Below are positions 28,944 through 38,631 of a stretch of DNA of 64,000 nucleotides, in pieces. Where the stretch lies: assembly GCA_002842735.1 (NCBI GenBank), contig PHEB01000013.1, positions 38,573 to 102,572 on the forward strand, in the 5' to 3' direction. Source of the stretch: Alphaproteobacteria bacterium HGW-Alphaproteobacteria-7. GTDB lineage: Bacteria > Pseudomonadota > Alphaproteobacteria > Sphingomonadales > Sphingomonadaceae. The notes under the pieces are model-generated. The model had not been told where the DNA came from and searched no databases. It saw only the letters and a list, made by a program, of their open reading frames with translations. Positions within the stretch are counted from its first letter, which is position 1. Every line of letters starts with the position of its first letter. The position numbers were made by a program, and so were the translations under genes.

Positions 28944-31000
28944 GCCCGATCGCCTCCGATATCGCGCAGCTGCGCAAACAGCCCCGCGAACACGCTGTCC
29001 GGGCGGGTGAACACCGGCGGCTGACCCAGCGGCGCAGACACGTCATGCCAGCCGGGGGCAAAGGCCTCACCCGTCCACAGATGGCTCCACTCCTGTTCGT
29101 TATCACCCGGTAGATAGACCCGCCGCATTGCCGCCCCCTTTTCGATTACTGGTGCCACCATCATGTCGGCCCCATACAGGAATTGATCCTGAATCGTGAA
29201 AGTTTGGCGGTCTTGCGGATAGTGCAGAAACAGCGCGCGCATGGCGGGTAGGCCGCTGGCCTGCGCTTCGGCCACCAGCTGCGCCGCATAGGGAGCGAGC
29301 GCGGCGTGAATGCGGCTCCAGCGGACGAAGCCTGCGATCAGTTCGGGTGTGCTGTCAATTTGCAGATTATCGTCGGGCCGGTTGCCTTCATGCGTGCGCA
29401 TTACGGGGCTGAACGCGCCCAGTTCATACCAGCGTAGCAGCAGTTCAGGCGTGCGCACATTGCCGAACAGGCTAGTATATCCGCCCACGTCCGAATGGCT
29501 GAAGGCATTGCCGACCAACCCGGACGACAGCGCGGCGGTGATCACCGTGCCGATGCCGTCATGGCGGCTGAAATCGACCGATTGATCGCCCGCCCACAAC
29601 AACGGGCAATGCGCCTGCACCCCGGTATGCCCGGCGCGCATGAACCACAACACATCACCGCTGCGCCCGCGCGAGGCGACGGCGCGCGCGTTCACCTCGG
29701 CCCAGCGCACCGGCCAGCGGTTATGTTCCTGCATCGGATCGCCATCGTGGAGCCTGAGATCGACCGGGAGATATTCGCCAAAATCGGCCATCCACCCGTC
29801 CAGCCCGAAATCGAGCATCCGCTTGCCGATCACCTCCTCGGCGAACCAGTCCGCAGCCGCGGGGTTGGTGAAATCGACCACGCCCGCGTCGAACTCGCCG
29901 AAATCGACCAGATAGGGGGCGTCAGAATCCAGCCGGCGCGCGAAAAATCCCATTGCCGCGGCTTCGGCGTAAAGCGGGCCATCAACCGCCAGATAGGGGT
30001 TCACATAGCCCATAAACCGGATGCCGCGCGCTTTCAGCGCGGCGATGCGATCAGGCAGACCGGGATAGCGTGCTGGGTTCCATTGCCAGTCCCAGAACAG
30101 GCGGCGGCCAAAGCTGGTTTCGCGCAAGCCCACCCAGTCTTCGCACCACAGCCCCGATATGGCCGCGCCTGCATCGATCAGGCGTTCGAGCCGGTCAAAG
30201 CTGTTCGCCCCGTCCTTCAGGCCCACCACCGCGCCGCCCAGCGCCCATTCAGGCAGCGACTGATGCGGGCCAAACCGTGCACCCAGTTGGCGCACCAGAT
30301 CAGCCGGCTCGCCCGCAAACAAATCAATCGCCACTTCGCCCGACCAGACATGGATACGCAGTCTTCCGGGCTGGGTCGCGTCCAGCTCGCAATAGTCGGC
30401 ATTGGCGAGGCTCAGCGCCCAGCCCGCCGAACACAGCACCGTCGGTTCGGGGTAATTGGTGGTCCAGTAATCCCCGCCCGCAAACGAGCCATCGGCGCTG
30501 GCCTGATCGGTCAACGCCGTGCCGGGTTCGCGCCCGACGCCCGGCTCACTGGTCCAGATCGGAAAGCGGCGGGTGTTGAGCGCAAGGTAGCTCATCTGCT
30601 CTCCGCCGCCCCACAGCACATCATCCGCGCCGAGGTTGAAATCGATGGTGATGCGATCATGCGGGGTCAGCGCCCTAAGGCTGAGCCGTCCGCCATCTGG
30701 CGCGATTTGTACCGCCATCTGCGCGGTTTCATTGAGGCTGGAGAGCACAAACCCGTCATCAGCGCGGGCGCATTGGGTAAGTTGCGCGGCGGGACGCAGC
30801 CCATCGCTGAGCCGGAAATTGCCGCGCACCATCGCTACCTTTGGGTCGCCTGAACCGATTGCAATGGCAGGTAAATCAGGCCTGTGACTGACAATAGTAT
30901 GCCCGCCCAGCAACAGGGCGAATCCATCCTGAAGTGCAGCCAACTGCGACGCCAACGCCCTTAACTCCCCGTATTGGTGCTTTCTGACACCGCTTGACAT
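28940..31000 (-). CDS. GH31 alpha-glycosidase, probable sulfoquinovosidase (YihQ/SmoI-like)
   Basis: GLWCEDWVGLRETSFGRRLFWDWQWNP; LDGWMADFGEYLPVD nucleophile region; LLWAGDQSVDFS; HSDVGGYTSLFGNVRTPELLLRW; FSPVMRTHEGNRPDDN. Confidence 0.88.
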   Translation of the reverse strand: MSSGVRKHQYGELRALASQLAALQDGFALLLGGHTIVSHRPDLPAIAIGSGDPKVAMVRGNFRLSDGLRPAAQLTQCARADDGFVLSSLNETAQMAVQIAPDGGRLSLRALTPHDRITIDFNLGADDVLWGGGEQMSYLALNTRRFPIWTSEPGVGREPGTALTDQASADGSFAGGDYWTTNYPEPTVLCSAGWALSLANADYCELDATQPGRLRIHVWSGEVAIDLFAGEPADLVRQLGARFGPHQSLPEWALGGAVVGLKDGANSFDRLERLIDAGAAISGLWCEDWVGLRETSFGRRLFWDWQWNPARYPGLPDRIAALKARGIRFMGYVNPYLAVDGPLYAEAAAMGFFARRLDSDAPYLVDFGEFDAGVVDFTNPAAADWFAEEVIGKRMLDFGLDGWMADFGEYLPVDLRLHDGDPMQEHNRWPVRWAEVNARAVASRGRSGDVLWFMRAGHTGVQAHCPLLWAGDQSVDFSRHDGIGTVITAALSSGLVGNAFSHSDVGGYTSLFGNVRTPELLLRWYELGAFSPVMRTHEGNRPDDNLQIDSTPELIAGFVRWSRIHAALAPYAAQLVAEAQASGLPAMRALFLHYPQDRQTFTIQDQFLYGADMMVAPVIEKGAAMRRVYLPGDNEQEWSHLWTGEAFAPGWHDVSAPLGQPPVFTRPDSVFAGLFAQLRDIGGDRA

Positions 31001-31014
31001 ACAGCGACAGAAAG
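30980..31014. promoter_or_regulatory. Inverted repeat around the GH31 start, candidate regulator site
   Basis: CTTTCTGacaccGCTtgacatacAGCgaCAGAAAG in the divergent GH31/TonB receptor region. Confidence 0.4.
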
Positions 31015-31056
31015 CGCAACTCAAGCGTCCAAAGATCGACCGCACGGGCGATGATC

Positions 31057-31068
31057 TGACGATCGTCA
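31057..31068. promoter_or_regulatory. Perfect palindrome, candidate LacI-family operator
   Basis: TGACGATCGTCA between divergent GH31 and TonB receptor genes. Confidence 0.4.
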
Positions 31069-31102
31069 AATGAGTTGATCAGGTTTGAGGGGAGAGTGCA
31101 AT

Positions 31103-33436
31103 ATGTCCGTCACCACCAGAATCGCGCTTAAAGCGCTTGCAGTTTCAGCCAGTTCGCTGGCGCTGATGCACGCCGCTCCGGCGCTCGCGCAGGATGAAGC
31201 AGAGGACACCGGCGGCATTGCCGAAATCCTTGTAACCGCGCAAAAAGTATCTGAAAATGTTCAGGATGTGCCGATTGCGATCACTGCAATCACCGCTGAT
31301 CGACTCGAGCAAACCGGCACCACCAGCCTTGAAGGGCTGACCCGGCTGGTTCCATCAGTAACCTTCCGCAAGGGCACCACCAGCGCCAACAGCGCGATTG
31401 TGATGCGCGGGGTCGGCACGATCACCTTCTCGGTTGCCGCCGAACCCAGTGTGTCCACCGTTGTCGATGGCGTTGTGCTGTCGCGTTCTGGCCAGGCATT
31501 CATGGATCTTGTCGATCTTGAACGGATCGAAGTTCTGCGCGGCCCGCAGGGCACCCTGTTCGGCAAAAACGCTTCGGCGGGCCTCGTCAACATGGTTTCC
31601 AAGGGTGGCACTGACACTCTGGAAGCCGTAGCGCGGGCCGAATGGTTTGAAGGCAATGAATATCGCCTTCGCGCGGCAATTTCCGGCCCGCTGGGCGAAA
31701 ACCTCAGCGGCCGCATCACCGGATTTTACGGCACCTATGATGGCAACATCACCAACGTCTTCGGCGGGCAAGAAGAAGACGTGAACGGGTATGAACATTA
31801 TGGCGCACGCGGGATCGTCGATTACGACAATGGTTCGGCAAAAATCCGCCTGATCGCTGATTACTTCAAGGCGGATGATGATTGCTGCGCCGATATCACC
31901 ACGGTCAGCCGTGGTGCGGTGCTGGATGCCGAACTGGGCCTGCCCGGCGGCGTGGCGCAGGGGCTCGATCAGCGCTACGTCAACCACAATCTCGTCACCC
32001 AGACCCGCGACGAACAGTGGAGCCTGACTGCATCGGGCGACTTTGATGTTTTCAACAGCCACACGCTGAGCTTTGTCGCGGGCTATCGCAACTGGAAAAA
32101 CCGCGAAATTCGTGAAGGTGATTTCCTGCCGCGCGCGCTGGTCGGCACGGCTGAATTGCACGATGACGGCACGGTAAAGACCGAGCAATATTCGCTCGAA
32201 GTGCGGTTGGCATCGGATACAACGGAACCGTTCTTCTATCAGGTCGGTGCCTTCGCCTGGCAATCCGACAACAAGCAGCAGTTCACGCGCGAAGTCATAA
32301 CCTGCGCCAGTTCAACTTTGCCGGTTGATCCGGTTACAGGCGGACAGCCATGCAACCTTGCGGATACAGTCAATACGATTTTCCCCACCGCAACATCCGA
32401 CAGCGATGTCACGTCGAAGAACTTTGCCGTGTTTGGTCAGGCAACCTATCATTTCAGTGACATGATCGCGCTGACCGGGGGGCTGCGTTATACATGGGAT
32501 GATCTGGAGTTCAGCCATTTCCGCGCTCCGGGCGTCAACGCTGCGACCGGCCTGCCTGCAACCGGGCCGGGCGTATCGGGTAACCCGGCAGGCGGCACGA
32601 TCGCCAGCGGCGGCAATGGCACCAACCTGTCGACTGGCTCAAGCACCAACGGCAATCTGTCGGGTAAAGCCGTTTTGCAGGTTTACGCAGCAGACGACGT
32701 CATGCTGTATACCAGCTATACGCGGGGGTATAAAGGCCCGGCCTTCAACGTGTTCTTCAATCACACCGCTCCCAATAATGCGGTGCCGATCGATGCCGAG
32801 ACGTCCGACGCGTTCGAAGCAGGGATCAAATCGCAGTTCCTTGACAATCGCGTGCAGCTCAACCTTGCCGCGTTCACGGTTGAATATGATGGGTTCCAGG
32901 CCAATAACTTCATCAATCTGAACGGCACCATCATCACCAACCTGACCAATGCGGGCACGGTCAAGACCGAAGGCTTTGAAGCCGATCTTGTCGTGGTTCC
33001 AGTCCGCGGGCTGACCCTGCGCGCGAGCGGTGCCTATGCCGATGCCAAGGTGAAGGAATTCAATCCCAATCCGATCACCAACGCGCCCGATGCCCGCAAC
33101 GGCACCAGGCTGCCGCTGGCCCCCAAATTCACCTATACTCTGGGCGCCAATTACGAAGCCGACCTTGGTGGCTTTGGCCTGCATCTTGATACCGACTTCC
33201 GCCACTTGAGCTCGCAATTCTCCGATCTTGGTGAAAGCGGCCCGCTTGATGGCTACGGCATCTGGAACGCGTCAGTCGGGTTTTCGGATCCGGATGACAA
33301 TTATCGTCTGACCTTCCATATCCGCAACATCACCGATGAAAGCTTTGCGCTGCTCAACGTTGGCAATGGCCAGCGGTTGCAAATCCCGCGTGAGGCGGAT
33401 CGTTATGTCGGGGTCAGCCTGCGCGCCCGTATGTGA
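31103..33436 (+). CDS. TonB-dependent receptor
   Basis: Signal peptide; plug EILVTAQKVSENVQDVPIAITAITADRLEQTG; DLERIEVLRGPQGTLFGKNASAGLVNMVSK; C-terminal beta-barrel. Confidence 0.95.
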   Translation: MSVTTRIALKALAVSASSLALMHAAPALAQDEAEDTGGIAEILVTAQKVSENVQDVPIAITAITADRLEQTGTTSLEGLTRLVPSVTFRKGTTSANSAIVMRGVGTITFSVAAEPSVSTVVDGVVLSRSGQAFMDLVDLERIEVLRGPQGTLFGKNASAGLVNMVSKGGTDTLEAVARAEWFEGNEYRLRAAISGPLGENLSGRITGFYGTYDGNITNVFGGQEEDVNGYEHYGARGIVDYDNGSAKIRLIADYFKADDDCCADITTVSRGAVLDAELGLPGGVAQGLDQRYVNHNLVTQTRDEQWSLTASGDFDVFNSHTLSFVAGYRNWKNREIREGDFLPRALVGTAELHDDGTVKTEQYSLEVRLASDTTEPFFYQVGAFAWQSDNKQQFTREVITCASSTLPVDPVTGGQPCNLADTVNTIFPTATSDSDVTSKNFAVFGQATYHFSDMIALTGGLRYTWDDLEFSHFRAPGVNAATGLPATGPGVSGNPAGGTIASGGNGTNLSTGSSTNGNLSGKAVLQVYAADDVMLYTSYTRGYKGPAFNVFFNHTAPNNAVPIDAETSDAFEAGIKSQFLDNRVQLNLAAFTVEYDGFQANNFINLNGTIITNLTNAGTVKTEGFEADLVVVPVRGLTLRASGAYADAKVKEFNPNPITNAPDARNGTRLPLAPKFTYTLGANYEADLGGFGLHLDTDFRHLSSQFSDLGESGPLDGYGIWNASVGFSDPDDNYRLTFHIRNITDESFALLNVGNGQRLQIPREADRYVGVSLRARM

Positions 33437-33466
33437 TGGAGCGCCTTCTGGTCGCATGATAAGAAC

Positions 33467-33500
33467 AGGGCCGCCAGAGCGATCTGGCGGCCCTTGTCTT
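33467..33500 (+). terminator. Rho-independent terminator after TonB receptor
   Basis: AGGGCCGCCAGagcgatCTGGCGGCCCTTGTCTT. Confidence 0.75.
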
Positions 33501-33548
33501 GTCCGGCCACGCTTGTCCCGCCCCTCTTCTCCCAGCTAGGAGCCTGTG

Positions 33549-34814
33549 ATGGCCGCACAATCTTCACCCCTGTCCAGCCGTCTGCGCTGGTCGCTGTTCA
33601 CGGTGTTGTGCATCGCCGGGGTGTTCAACGCGATGGATCGCCCGATCATCGCCATTCTCAAACCCGACATGATGGCGGATTTCGGCTGGAGCGACAGCGA
33701 TTTTGGCGATCTGGCCGCGGTCACGCAATTTTCCGCAGCCTTTGCGTTTCTGTTCACCGGCTGGCTGGTTGATCGGCTGGGCGTGAACCGTTCGATGCAG
33801 GTGGGCGCATCGGCGTGGAGCCTCGCCGCCATCGCTCATGGCTGGGCGATAACCACGTGGCAGGTGGTGGCAGCTCGGGTCGGGCTGGGGCTGACAGAGG
33901 CGGTGCAGACCCCGCTGACCATCAAGACAGTGGCGACGCTGTTTCCGCCGAACCAGCGATCCTTCGCGTTCGGGTTTGCGACGATGCTGGCGGGTGCTGG
34001 CACGATTGCAATGCCGTTCGTGATCCCGGCGCTGGCGCTGACAGTGGGCTGGCGCGGCGCGCTGGTGGCGGGCGGGATTGGCGGATTTATCTCGCTGCTG
34101 GCATGGATATGGCTCGCGCGCGGGCTCAGCCAGCTGCGCGAACGCACCGTTGACGAAGCGCCAGCCGATAGCGGCAGCGACACCGCCGGATACGGCCCGA
34201 TCCTGACCAACCGCAAGACCTGGGCCATCGTCGGGGCAAAGGCGTTATCCGACATGACGTGGTGGTTCATCAACTTCTGGCTGGCGGATTACTACCGCAG
34301 GGAATTCGGCCTTTCGACGATCGAACTGGGCGTGCCGCTGGCGATTGCCTTTGCCGGATCGGGGCTGGGCGCGTTGCTGGCGGGTTGGGGATCAACCCGG
34401 TTGCTTGAACGCGGCTGGGGGGTCAACCGCGTGCGCAAGGGGGTGATGTTGATCTCGGCGCTGATGGTGGCACCGCTGCCATTGGTGCTGGAGCTTAATT
34501 CGTTCTGGCCGGTGGCCTGCATGATCGGCGTGGTGATGGCGGGGCATCAGGGTTTTTCGCTGTCGATCTTTTCGACCATCACCGACGTTGTGCCCAATGC
34601 CAAGGTGGGCCGGGTAACAGCATTTGGCGCGTTCATGGGCAATATGGGCGGGGTGGCGATCAGCCTGATCGCGGGCCGGGTGCTGGATGCCGGGTTCGGG
34701 TTCGTGCCGCTGTTCGTGTTCGCGGCCAGCTCCTATCTGATTGCGTTGGCGTGGTTCCAGTGGCTATTGCCAACCATCCGCCGCGATGAAGGCGCGCTGG
34801 GCGCTGCTGTATGA
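33549..34814 (+). CDS. MFS transporter (ACS-like)
   Basis: 12-TM pattern; FNAMDRPIIAILKPDMMADFGWSDSDFGDLAAVTQFSAAFAFLFTGWLVDRLGVNRSM. Confidence 0.9.
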   Translation: MAAQSSPLSSRLRWSLFTVLCIAGVFNAMDRPIIAILKPDMMADFGWSDSDFGDLAAVTQFSAAFAFLFTGWLVDRLGVNRSMQVGASAWSLAAIAHGWAITTWQVVAARVGLGLTEAVQTPLTIKTVATLFPPNQRSFAFGFATMLAGAGTIAMPFVIPALALTVGWRGALVAGGIGGFISLLAWIWLARGLSQLRERTVDEAPADSGSDTAGYGPILTNRKTWAIVGAKALSDMTWWFINFWLADYYRREFGLSTIELGVPLAIAFAGSGLGALLAGWGSTRLLERGWGVNRVRKGVMLISALMVAPLPLVLELNSFWPVACMIGVVMAGHQGFSLSIFSTITDVVPNAKVGRVTAFGAFMGNMGGVAISLIAGRVLDAGFGFVPLFVFAASSYLIALAWFQWLLPTIRRDEGALGAAV

Positions 34815-34922
34815 GCGGTGCGGTTGCATTCAGATGATGTGCGGCCTAGTAGTGTGACACCGTAGGACAGAAAACATGGGCGAGGCTTTCCGGGACACGA
34901 TGCGCATGGTCAGATCGACATG

Positions 34923-36011
34923 ATGGACAATCGGCGGCCTGACTTTGATGCCTATGCGGGCGATCTGTTCGGGGAAATCATGCTGGCCGATACGGCTGCG
35001 GCGGCCCCGGCGGCGGCGCGCGAGCCGCTTTCCCGGTTCGTGCCCGGTCTGGCAATCTGCATTATCGCCAGCGCCGCTGCCGCGTGGCTCAGCCAGAATT
35101 ATGGTGTCCCGGTCATCCTTGCCGGATTGTTGATCGGGCTTGCGCTCAATTTCGCCGCTGGCGATACGCGCACCCATGCGGGGCTGGACGCCGCATCGCG
35201 CCATGGTCTCAGGGTGGGGATCGTGCTGCTCGGCTTTCAGGTGACGGCGATGCAGGTGGCCGCGATGGGGGCGGTGCCGTTTCTCGGCCTTGCGCTGGTG
35301 ATGTCGGCGGCGGTGATCGCGGCACTGCTGGCGGCACGGGCCACCAGGCAAAGCGCATCGGTCGGGCTGCTGGCGGGCGGCGCGACCGCGATCTGCGGCG
35401 CGTCTGCCGCGCTGGCGCTGTATGGTGTGATCGGGCGCGAACGGATCGATCAGGCGCAATTCACGCTGACGTTGGTGATTCTGGCTGCGGCATCGGCAAT
35501 TGCGCTGACCACCTATCCGGCGCTGACCCAGATGCTGGGTTTCAACGATGCGCAGGCGGGATTTCTGGTCGGCGCGTCGATCCATGATGTCGCGCAGGCG
35601 ATCGGCGCTGGCTTTGCCGTGTCCGATTCCGCCGGGGCGCAGGCGACCGTGGTCAAACTGACCCGGGTGGCATTGCTGGCCCCGCTGGTGACACTGGCGG
35701 CGCTGTGGATTGCGCGCGCGCATCCGGTGGCTGATGCGGGCACGGGTGCGCGGGTGCCGATGCTGCCGGGCTTCATTCTCGCTTTCCTTGCGCTGGTCGG
35801 GGTCAATTCATTGCTCAACTTGCCCGCCGTGGTCGCGGACAATGCGCTGATCGCGTCCAAGACGCTGCTGCTGCTGGCGGTGACTGCAACCGCGATGCGC
35901 ACCCGCACCGATCTGCTGCTGCAACTGGGCTGGCGCTCGGTCATGCCGGTGCTGGCGGCGACCATCGCATCGCTTGGCGTGGCGCTGGCCTTTGCGAAAT
36001 GGGCGGTGTGA
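34923..36011 (+). CDS. YeiH family putative sulfate/sulfite exporter
   Basis: LSQNYGVPVILAGLLIGLALNF; GLRVGIVLLGFQVT; GGATAICGASAALAL; GASIHDVAQAIGAGFAVSDSAGAQATVVKLTR. Confidence 0.88.
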   Translation: MDNRRPDFDAYAGDLFGEIMLADTAAAAPAAAREPLSRFVPGLAICIIASAAAAWLSQNYGVPVILAGLLIGLALNFAAGDTRTHAGLDAASRHGLRVGIVLLGFQVTAMQVAAMGAVPFLGLALVMSAAVIAALLAARATRQSASVGLLAGGATAICGASAALALYGVIGRERIDQAQFTLTLVILAAASAIALTTYPALTQMLGFNDAQAGFLVGASIHDVAQAIGAGFAVSDSAGAQATVVKLTRVALLAPLVTLAALWIARAHPVADAGTGARVPMLPGFILAFLALVGVNSLLNLPAVVADNALIASKTLLLLAVTATAMRTRTDLLLQLGWRSVMPVLAATIASLGVALAFAKWAV

Positions 36012-37498
36012 TGGAACAGACCTATGATCTTGCGGTAATCGGCGGCGGGGTGAACGGTGCAGGGATTGCCCGCGATGCCGCCGGGCGCGGGGCGCGGGTG
36101 CTGCTGCTTGAACGCGGCGATCTGGCGCAAGGCACCTCGTCATCCTCGACCAAGCTGATCCACGGCGGGCTGCGCTATCTTGAGCATTATGAATTTGCGC
36201 TGGTGCGCGAATCCTTGAGCGAGCGCGAAGTGCTGTGGGGGATTGCCCCGCATATCATCTGGCCTTTGCGGTTCATCCTGCCGCACCGCCCCGGCCTGCG
36301 CCCGCGCTGGCTGCTGCGGCTGGGGCTGTTCCTGTATGACCATATCGGCGGGCGCAAACACTTGCCGCCAACGCAGTCGGTGAAGTTGGCCAACCACCCG
36401 GCGGGCGCGCCGCTTAAGCCCGAATATACCCGCGCCTTTGCTTATTCGGATGGCTGGGTTGATGATGCGCGTCTTGTGGTGCTGAACGCACGCGATGCGG
36501 CGGATCGCGGCGCGGATATCCGCACCCGCTGCGAAGTGACGGCGCTGGAACGGCAGGGCGATAGCTGGCTGATCACCGCTGGCGGCGAACAGTTCCGGGC
36601 GCGCTGTGTGGTCAACGCCGCCGGACCGCGCGTGCTGGACGTGCTGGGACAGGCGGGTGAGCCGACCAGCCAGCGGATGCGGTTGGTGCGCGGATCGCAT
36701 ATCGTGGTGCGCAAGATTTTCGACCACGATTTCGCCTATTTCTTCCAGCTGCCCGATGGGCGCATCTTCTTTGCTATCCCCTATGAACAGGATTTCACCC
36801 TGATCGGCACGACCGATGTCGATCACACCGCCGGGCTGGATGAGGTGCGCGCCAGCGCCGATGAAATCGCTTACCTGTGCGCGGGAGCCTCCGAATATTT
36901 CCGCACCCCGATCACGCCCGATGATGTGGTGTGGACCTATTCGGGCGTGCGCCCGCTGGTCGATGATGGTTCGGGCAGGCCCGAGGCGGCGACGCGCGGT
37001 TATCGCTTTGAACTGGATGGCGGCGCGGGTGAGGCACCGCTATTGTCTGTGTTCGGCGGCAAGATCACCACCTACCGCCACCTCGCCGCCGAAGCGATTG
37101 AACGCCTCGCGCCGCTGTGCCCCGCGCTGGGCGGCGCGGAATGGACGCACGGCGCGCCGCTGCCCGGCGGTGATTTCGGGCGTGATGAAGCCCCGGCCAA
37201 AGCGCGCGAACTGGCCGCAGCCTACCCCTTCATCGGCCCGCAACAGGCGGCGCGGCTGATCCGGCTATATGGCACCCGCGCATGGGCAATCCTTGGCGCG
37301 GCCACCAACCCGGCCGATCTGGGTGAGGATTTCGGCCACGGGCTGACCGCTGCTGAAGTCGATTACCTGATCGATACCGAATGGGCGCGCACTGCCGAGG
37401 ATGTGTTGTGGCGGCGCACCAAGCTGGGCCTGCATTTCACGCCGGAACAAACCGCGCGGCTGACCCAATATATCACCGAAAGGACGGCATTATCATGA
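36011..37498 (+). CDS. glpD: Glycerol-3-phosphate dehydrogenase (FAD)
   Basis: YDLAVIGGGVNGAGIARDAAGRGARVLLLERGDLAQGTSSSSTKLIHGGLRYLEHYEFALVRESL. Confidence 0.95.
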   Translation: MEQTYDLAVIGGGVNGAGIARDAAGRGARVLLLERGDLAQGTSSSSTKLIHGGLRYLEHYEFALVRESLSEREVLWGIAPHIIWPLRFILPHRPGLRPRWLLRLGLFLYDHIGGRKHLPPTQSVKLANHPAGAPLKPEYTRAFAYSDGWVDDARLVVLNARDAADRGADIRTRCEVTALERQGDSWLITAGGEQFRARCVVNAAGPRVLDVLGQAGEPTSQRMRLVRGSHIVVRKIFDHDFAYFFQLPDGRIFFAIPYEQDFTLIGTTDVDHTAGLDEVRASADEIAYLCAGASEYFRTPITPDDVVWTYSGVRPLVDDGSGRPEAATRGYRFELDGGAGEAPLLSVFGGKITTYRHLAAEAIERLAPLCPALGGAEWTHGAPLPGGDFGRDEAPAKARELAAAYPFIGPQQAARLIRLYGTRAWAILGAATNPADLGEDFGHGLTAAEVDYLIDTEWARTAEDVLWRRTKLGLHFTPEQTARLTQYITERTALS

Positions 37499-38067
37499 CC
37501 ACCATCGTGGCCCTTGGCGGCACGGTCAATCCCGGCAGCACGACCGAACAGATGCTGCGGCTTGCCGCCAGCATTGCCGCTGGCGAGGGGGCGACGGTGC
37601 AGGTGTTCGGCGGCGAATATCTCACCGCGCTGCCGCACTATCTCGGCCCGACGCATGATCCTTCGTGCGGGGCGGAAATGGTCGCCGCCGTGCGTGAGGC
37701 CGATGGATTGCTGATCGCCGCGCCCGGCTATCACGGCACGATTTCGGGCGTGGTCAAGAACGCGCTCGATTACCTTGAAGATCTCGCCCGCGATGAACGC
37801 CCCTATCTTGATGGGCGCGCGGTCGGGCTGATCGCGACCGCGTTCGGCGATCAGGCATCGATGAGCACGCTGTTGACGATGCGCGCGATCACCCATGCCC
37901 TGCGCGGCTGGCCGACCCCGATGGGTGCCACCATCCGGACCTATCGCGGGCTGTTTTCGCCCGATGGCGAATGCCTGGATGAACGCGCGCGCGGGCAATT
38001 GGAGCTGGTGGGCAAGCAGGTGGTGCTGGGCGCGCGCAGCTTTGCCGCCGGGAGGGAGCTGCGGTGA
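37495..38067 (+). CDS. NAD(P)H-dependent FMN reductase family
   Basis: IVALGGTVNPGSTTEQML; ADGLLIAAPGYHGTISGVVKNALDYLEDL flavodoxin-like fold. Confidence 0.88.
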   Translation: MTTIVALGGTVNPGSTTEQMLRLAASIAAGEGATVQVFGGEYLTALPHYLGPTHDPSCGAEMVAAVREADGLLIAAPGYHGTISGVVKNALDYLEDLARDERPYLDGRAVGLIATAFGDQASMSTLLTMRAITHALRGWPTPMGATIRTYRGLFSPDGECLDERARGQLELVGKQVVLGARSFAAGRELR

Positions 38068-38629
38068 ACGCCGATACTGCTTTCGATCGGGCATTGGCCG
38101 ATATTGCCGCTGGCCGGATCGTTGTGCTGGCGGGAGAATTAACTTCATGGCCACTCACGGGCGCGGGCTGATCTGTCTGGCGATCACGCCAGAGCTGGCC
38201 AAGCGGCTGAGCCTGAGCCTGATCAATCCGGGAACGCATCGCCAGACCGGGCGGCCCTTTGCCCGATCGATCGAGGCGGCGAGCGGGGTTTCCACTGGCA
38301 TTTCCGCCGCTGACCGCGCCCACACGGTCGCAGTCGCGATTGCGCCGGGATCAAGCGCGGCCGATATCCATTCGCCCGGCCATGTCTTCCCGCTGATTGC
38401 GCAGGCAGGCGGGGTGCTGGCGCGGCCTTCGGCGGTTGAGGCGTCGATTGAACTGGCGCGGCTGGCCGACGCCGGCGACGCAGCGGTGATCTGTTCGATC
38501 ATGCGCGATGATGGTGAAATGGCGCGGATCGATGATATTGGCGATCTGCTGCGCGATCACGGGCTGGCGGTGGCCGATATTGGCACCTTGCTTGCCCGGA
38601 TCGAAAGCGCGGACGCAGAAAGGGCGTGA
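38064..38629 (+). pseudogene. RibB-like (3,4-dihydroxy-2-butanone 4-phosphate synthase) gene with internal deletion and frame change
   Basis: GTG frame: VNADTAFDRALADIAAGRIVVLAGELTSWPLTGAG*; other frame resumes INFMATHGRGLICLAITPELAKRL...GVSTGISAADRAHTV...PGHVFPLIAQAGGVLAR...ICSIMRDDGEMAR. The DDEDRENEGD-type region is missing between them. Confidence 0.75.
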
Positions 38630-38631
38630 CG

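Noticed and set aside
29495-30853. 452-aa + strand ORF antisense to the GH31 gene
   Set aside because: Shadow ORF from codon bias; no domain-like motifs and the opposite strand has strong GH31 motifs.
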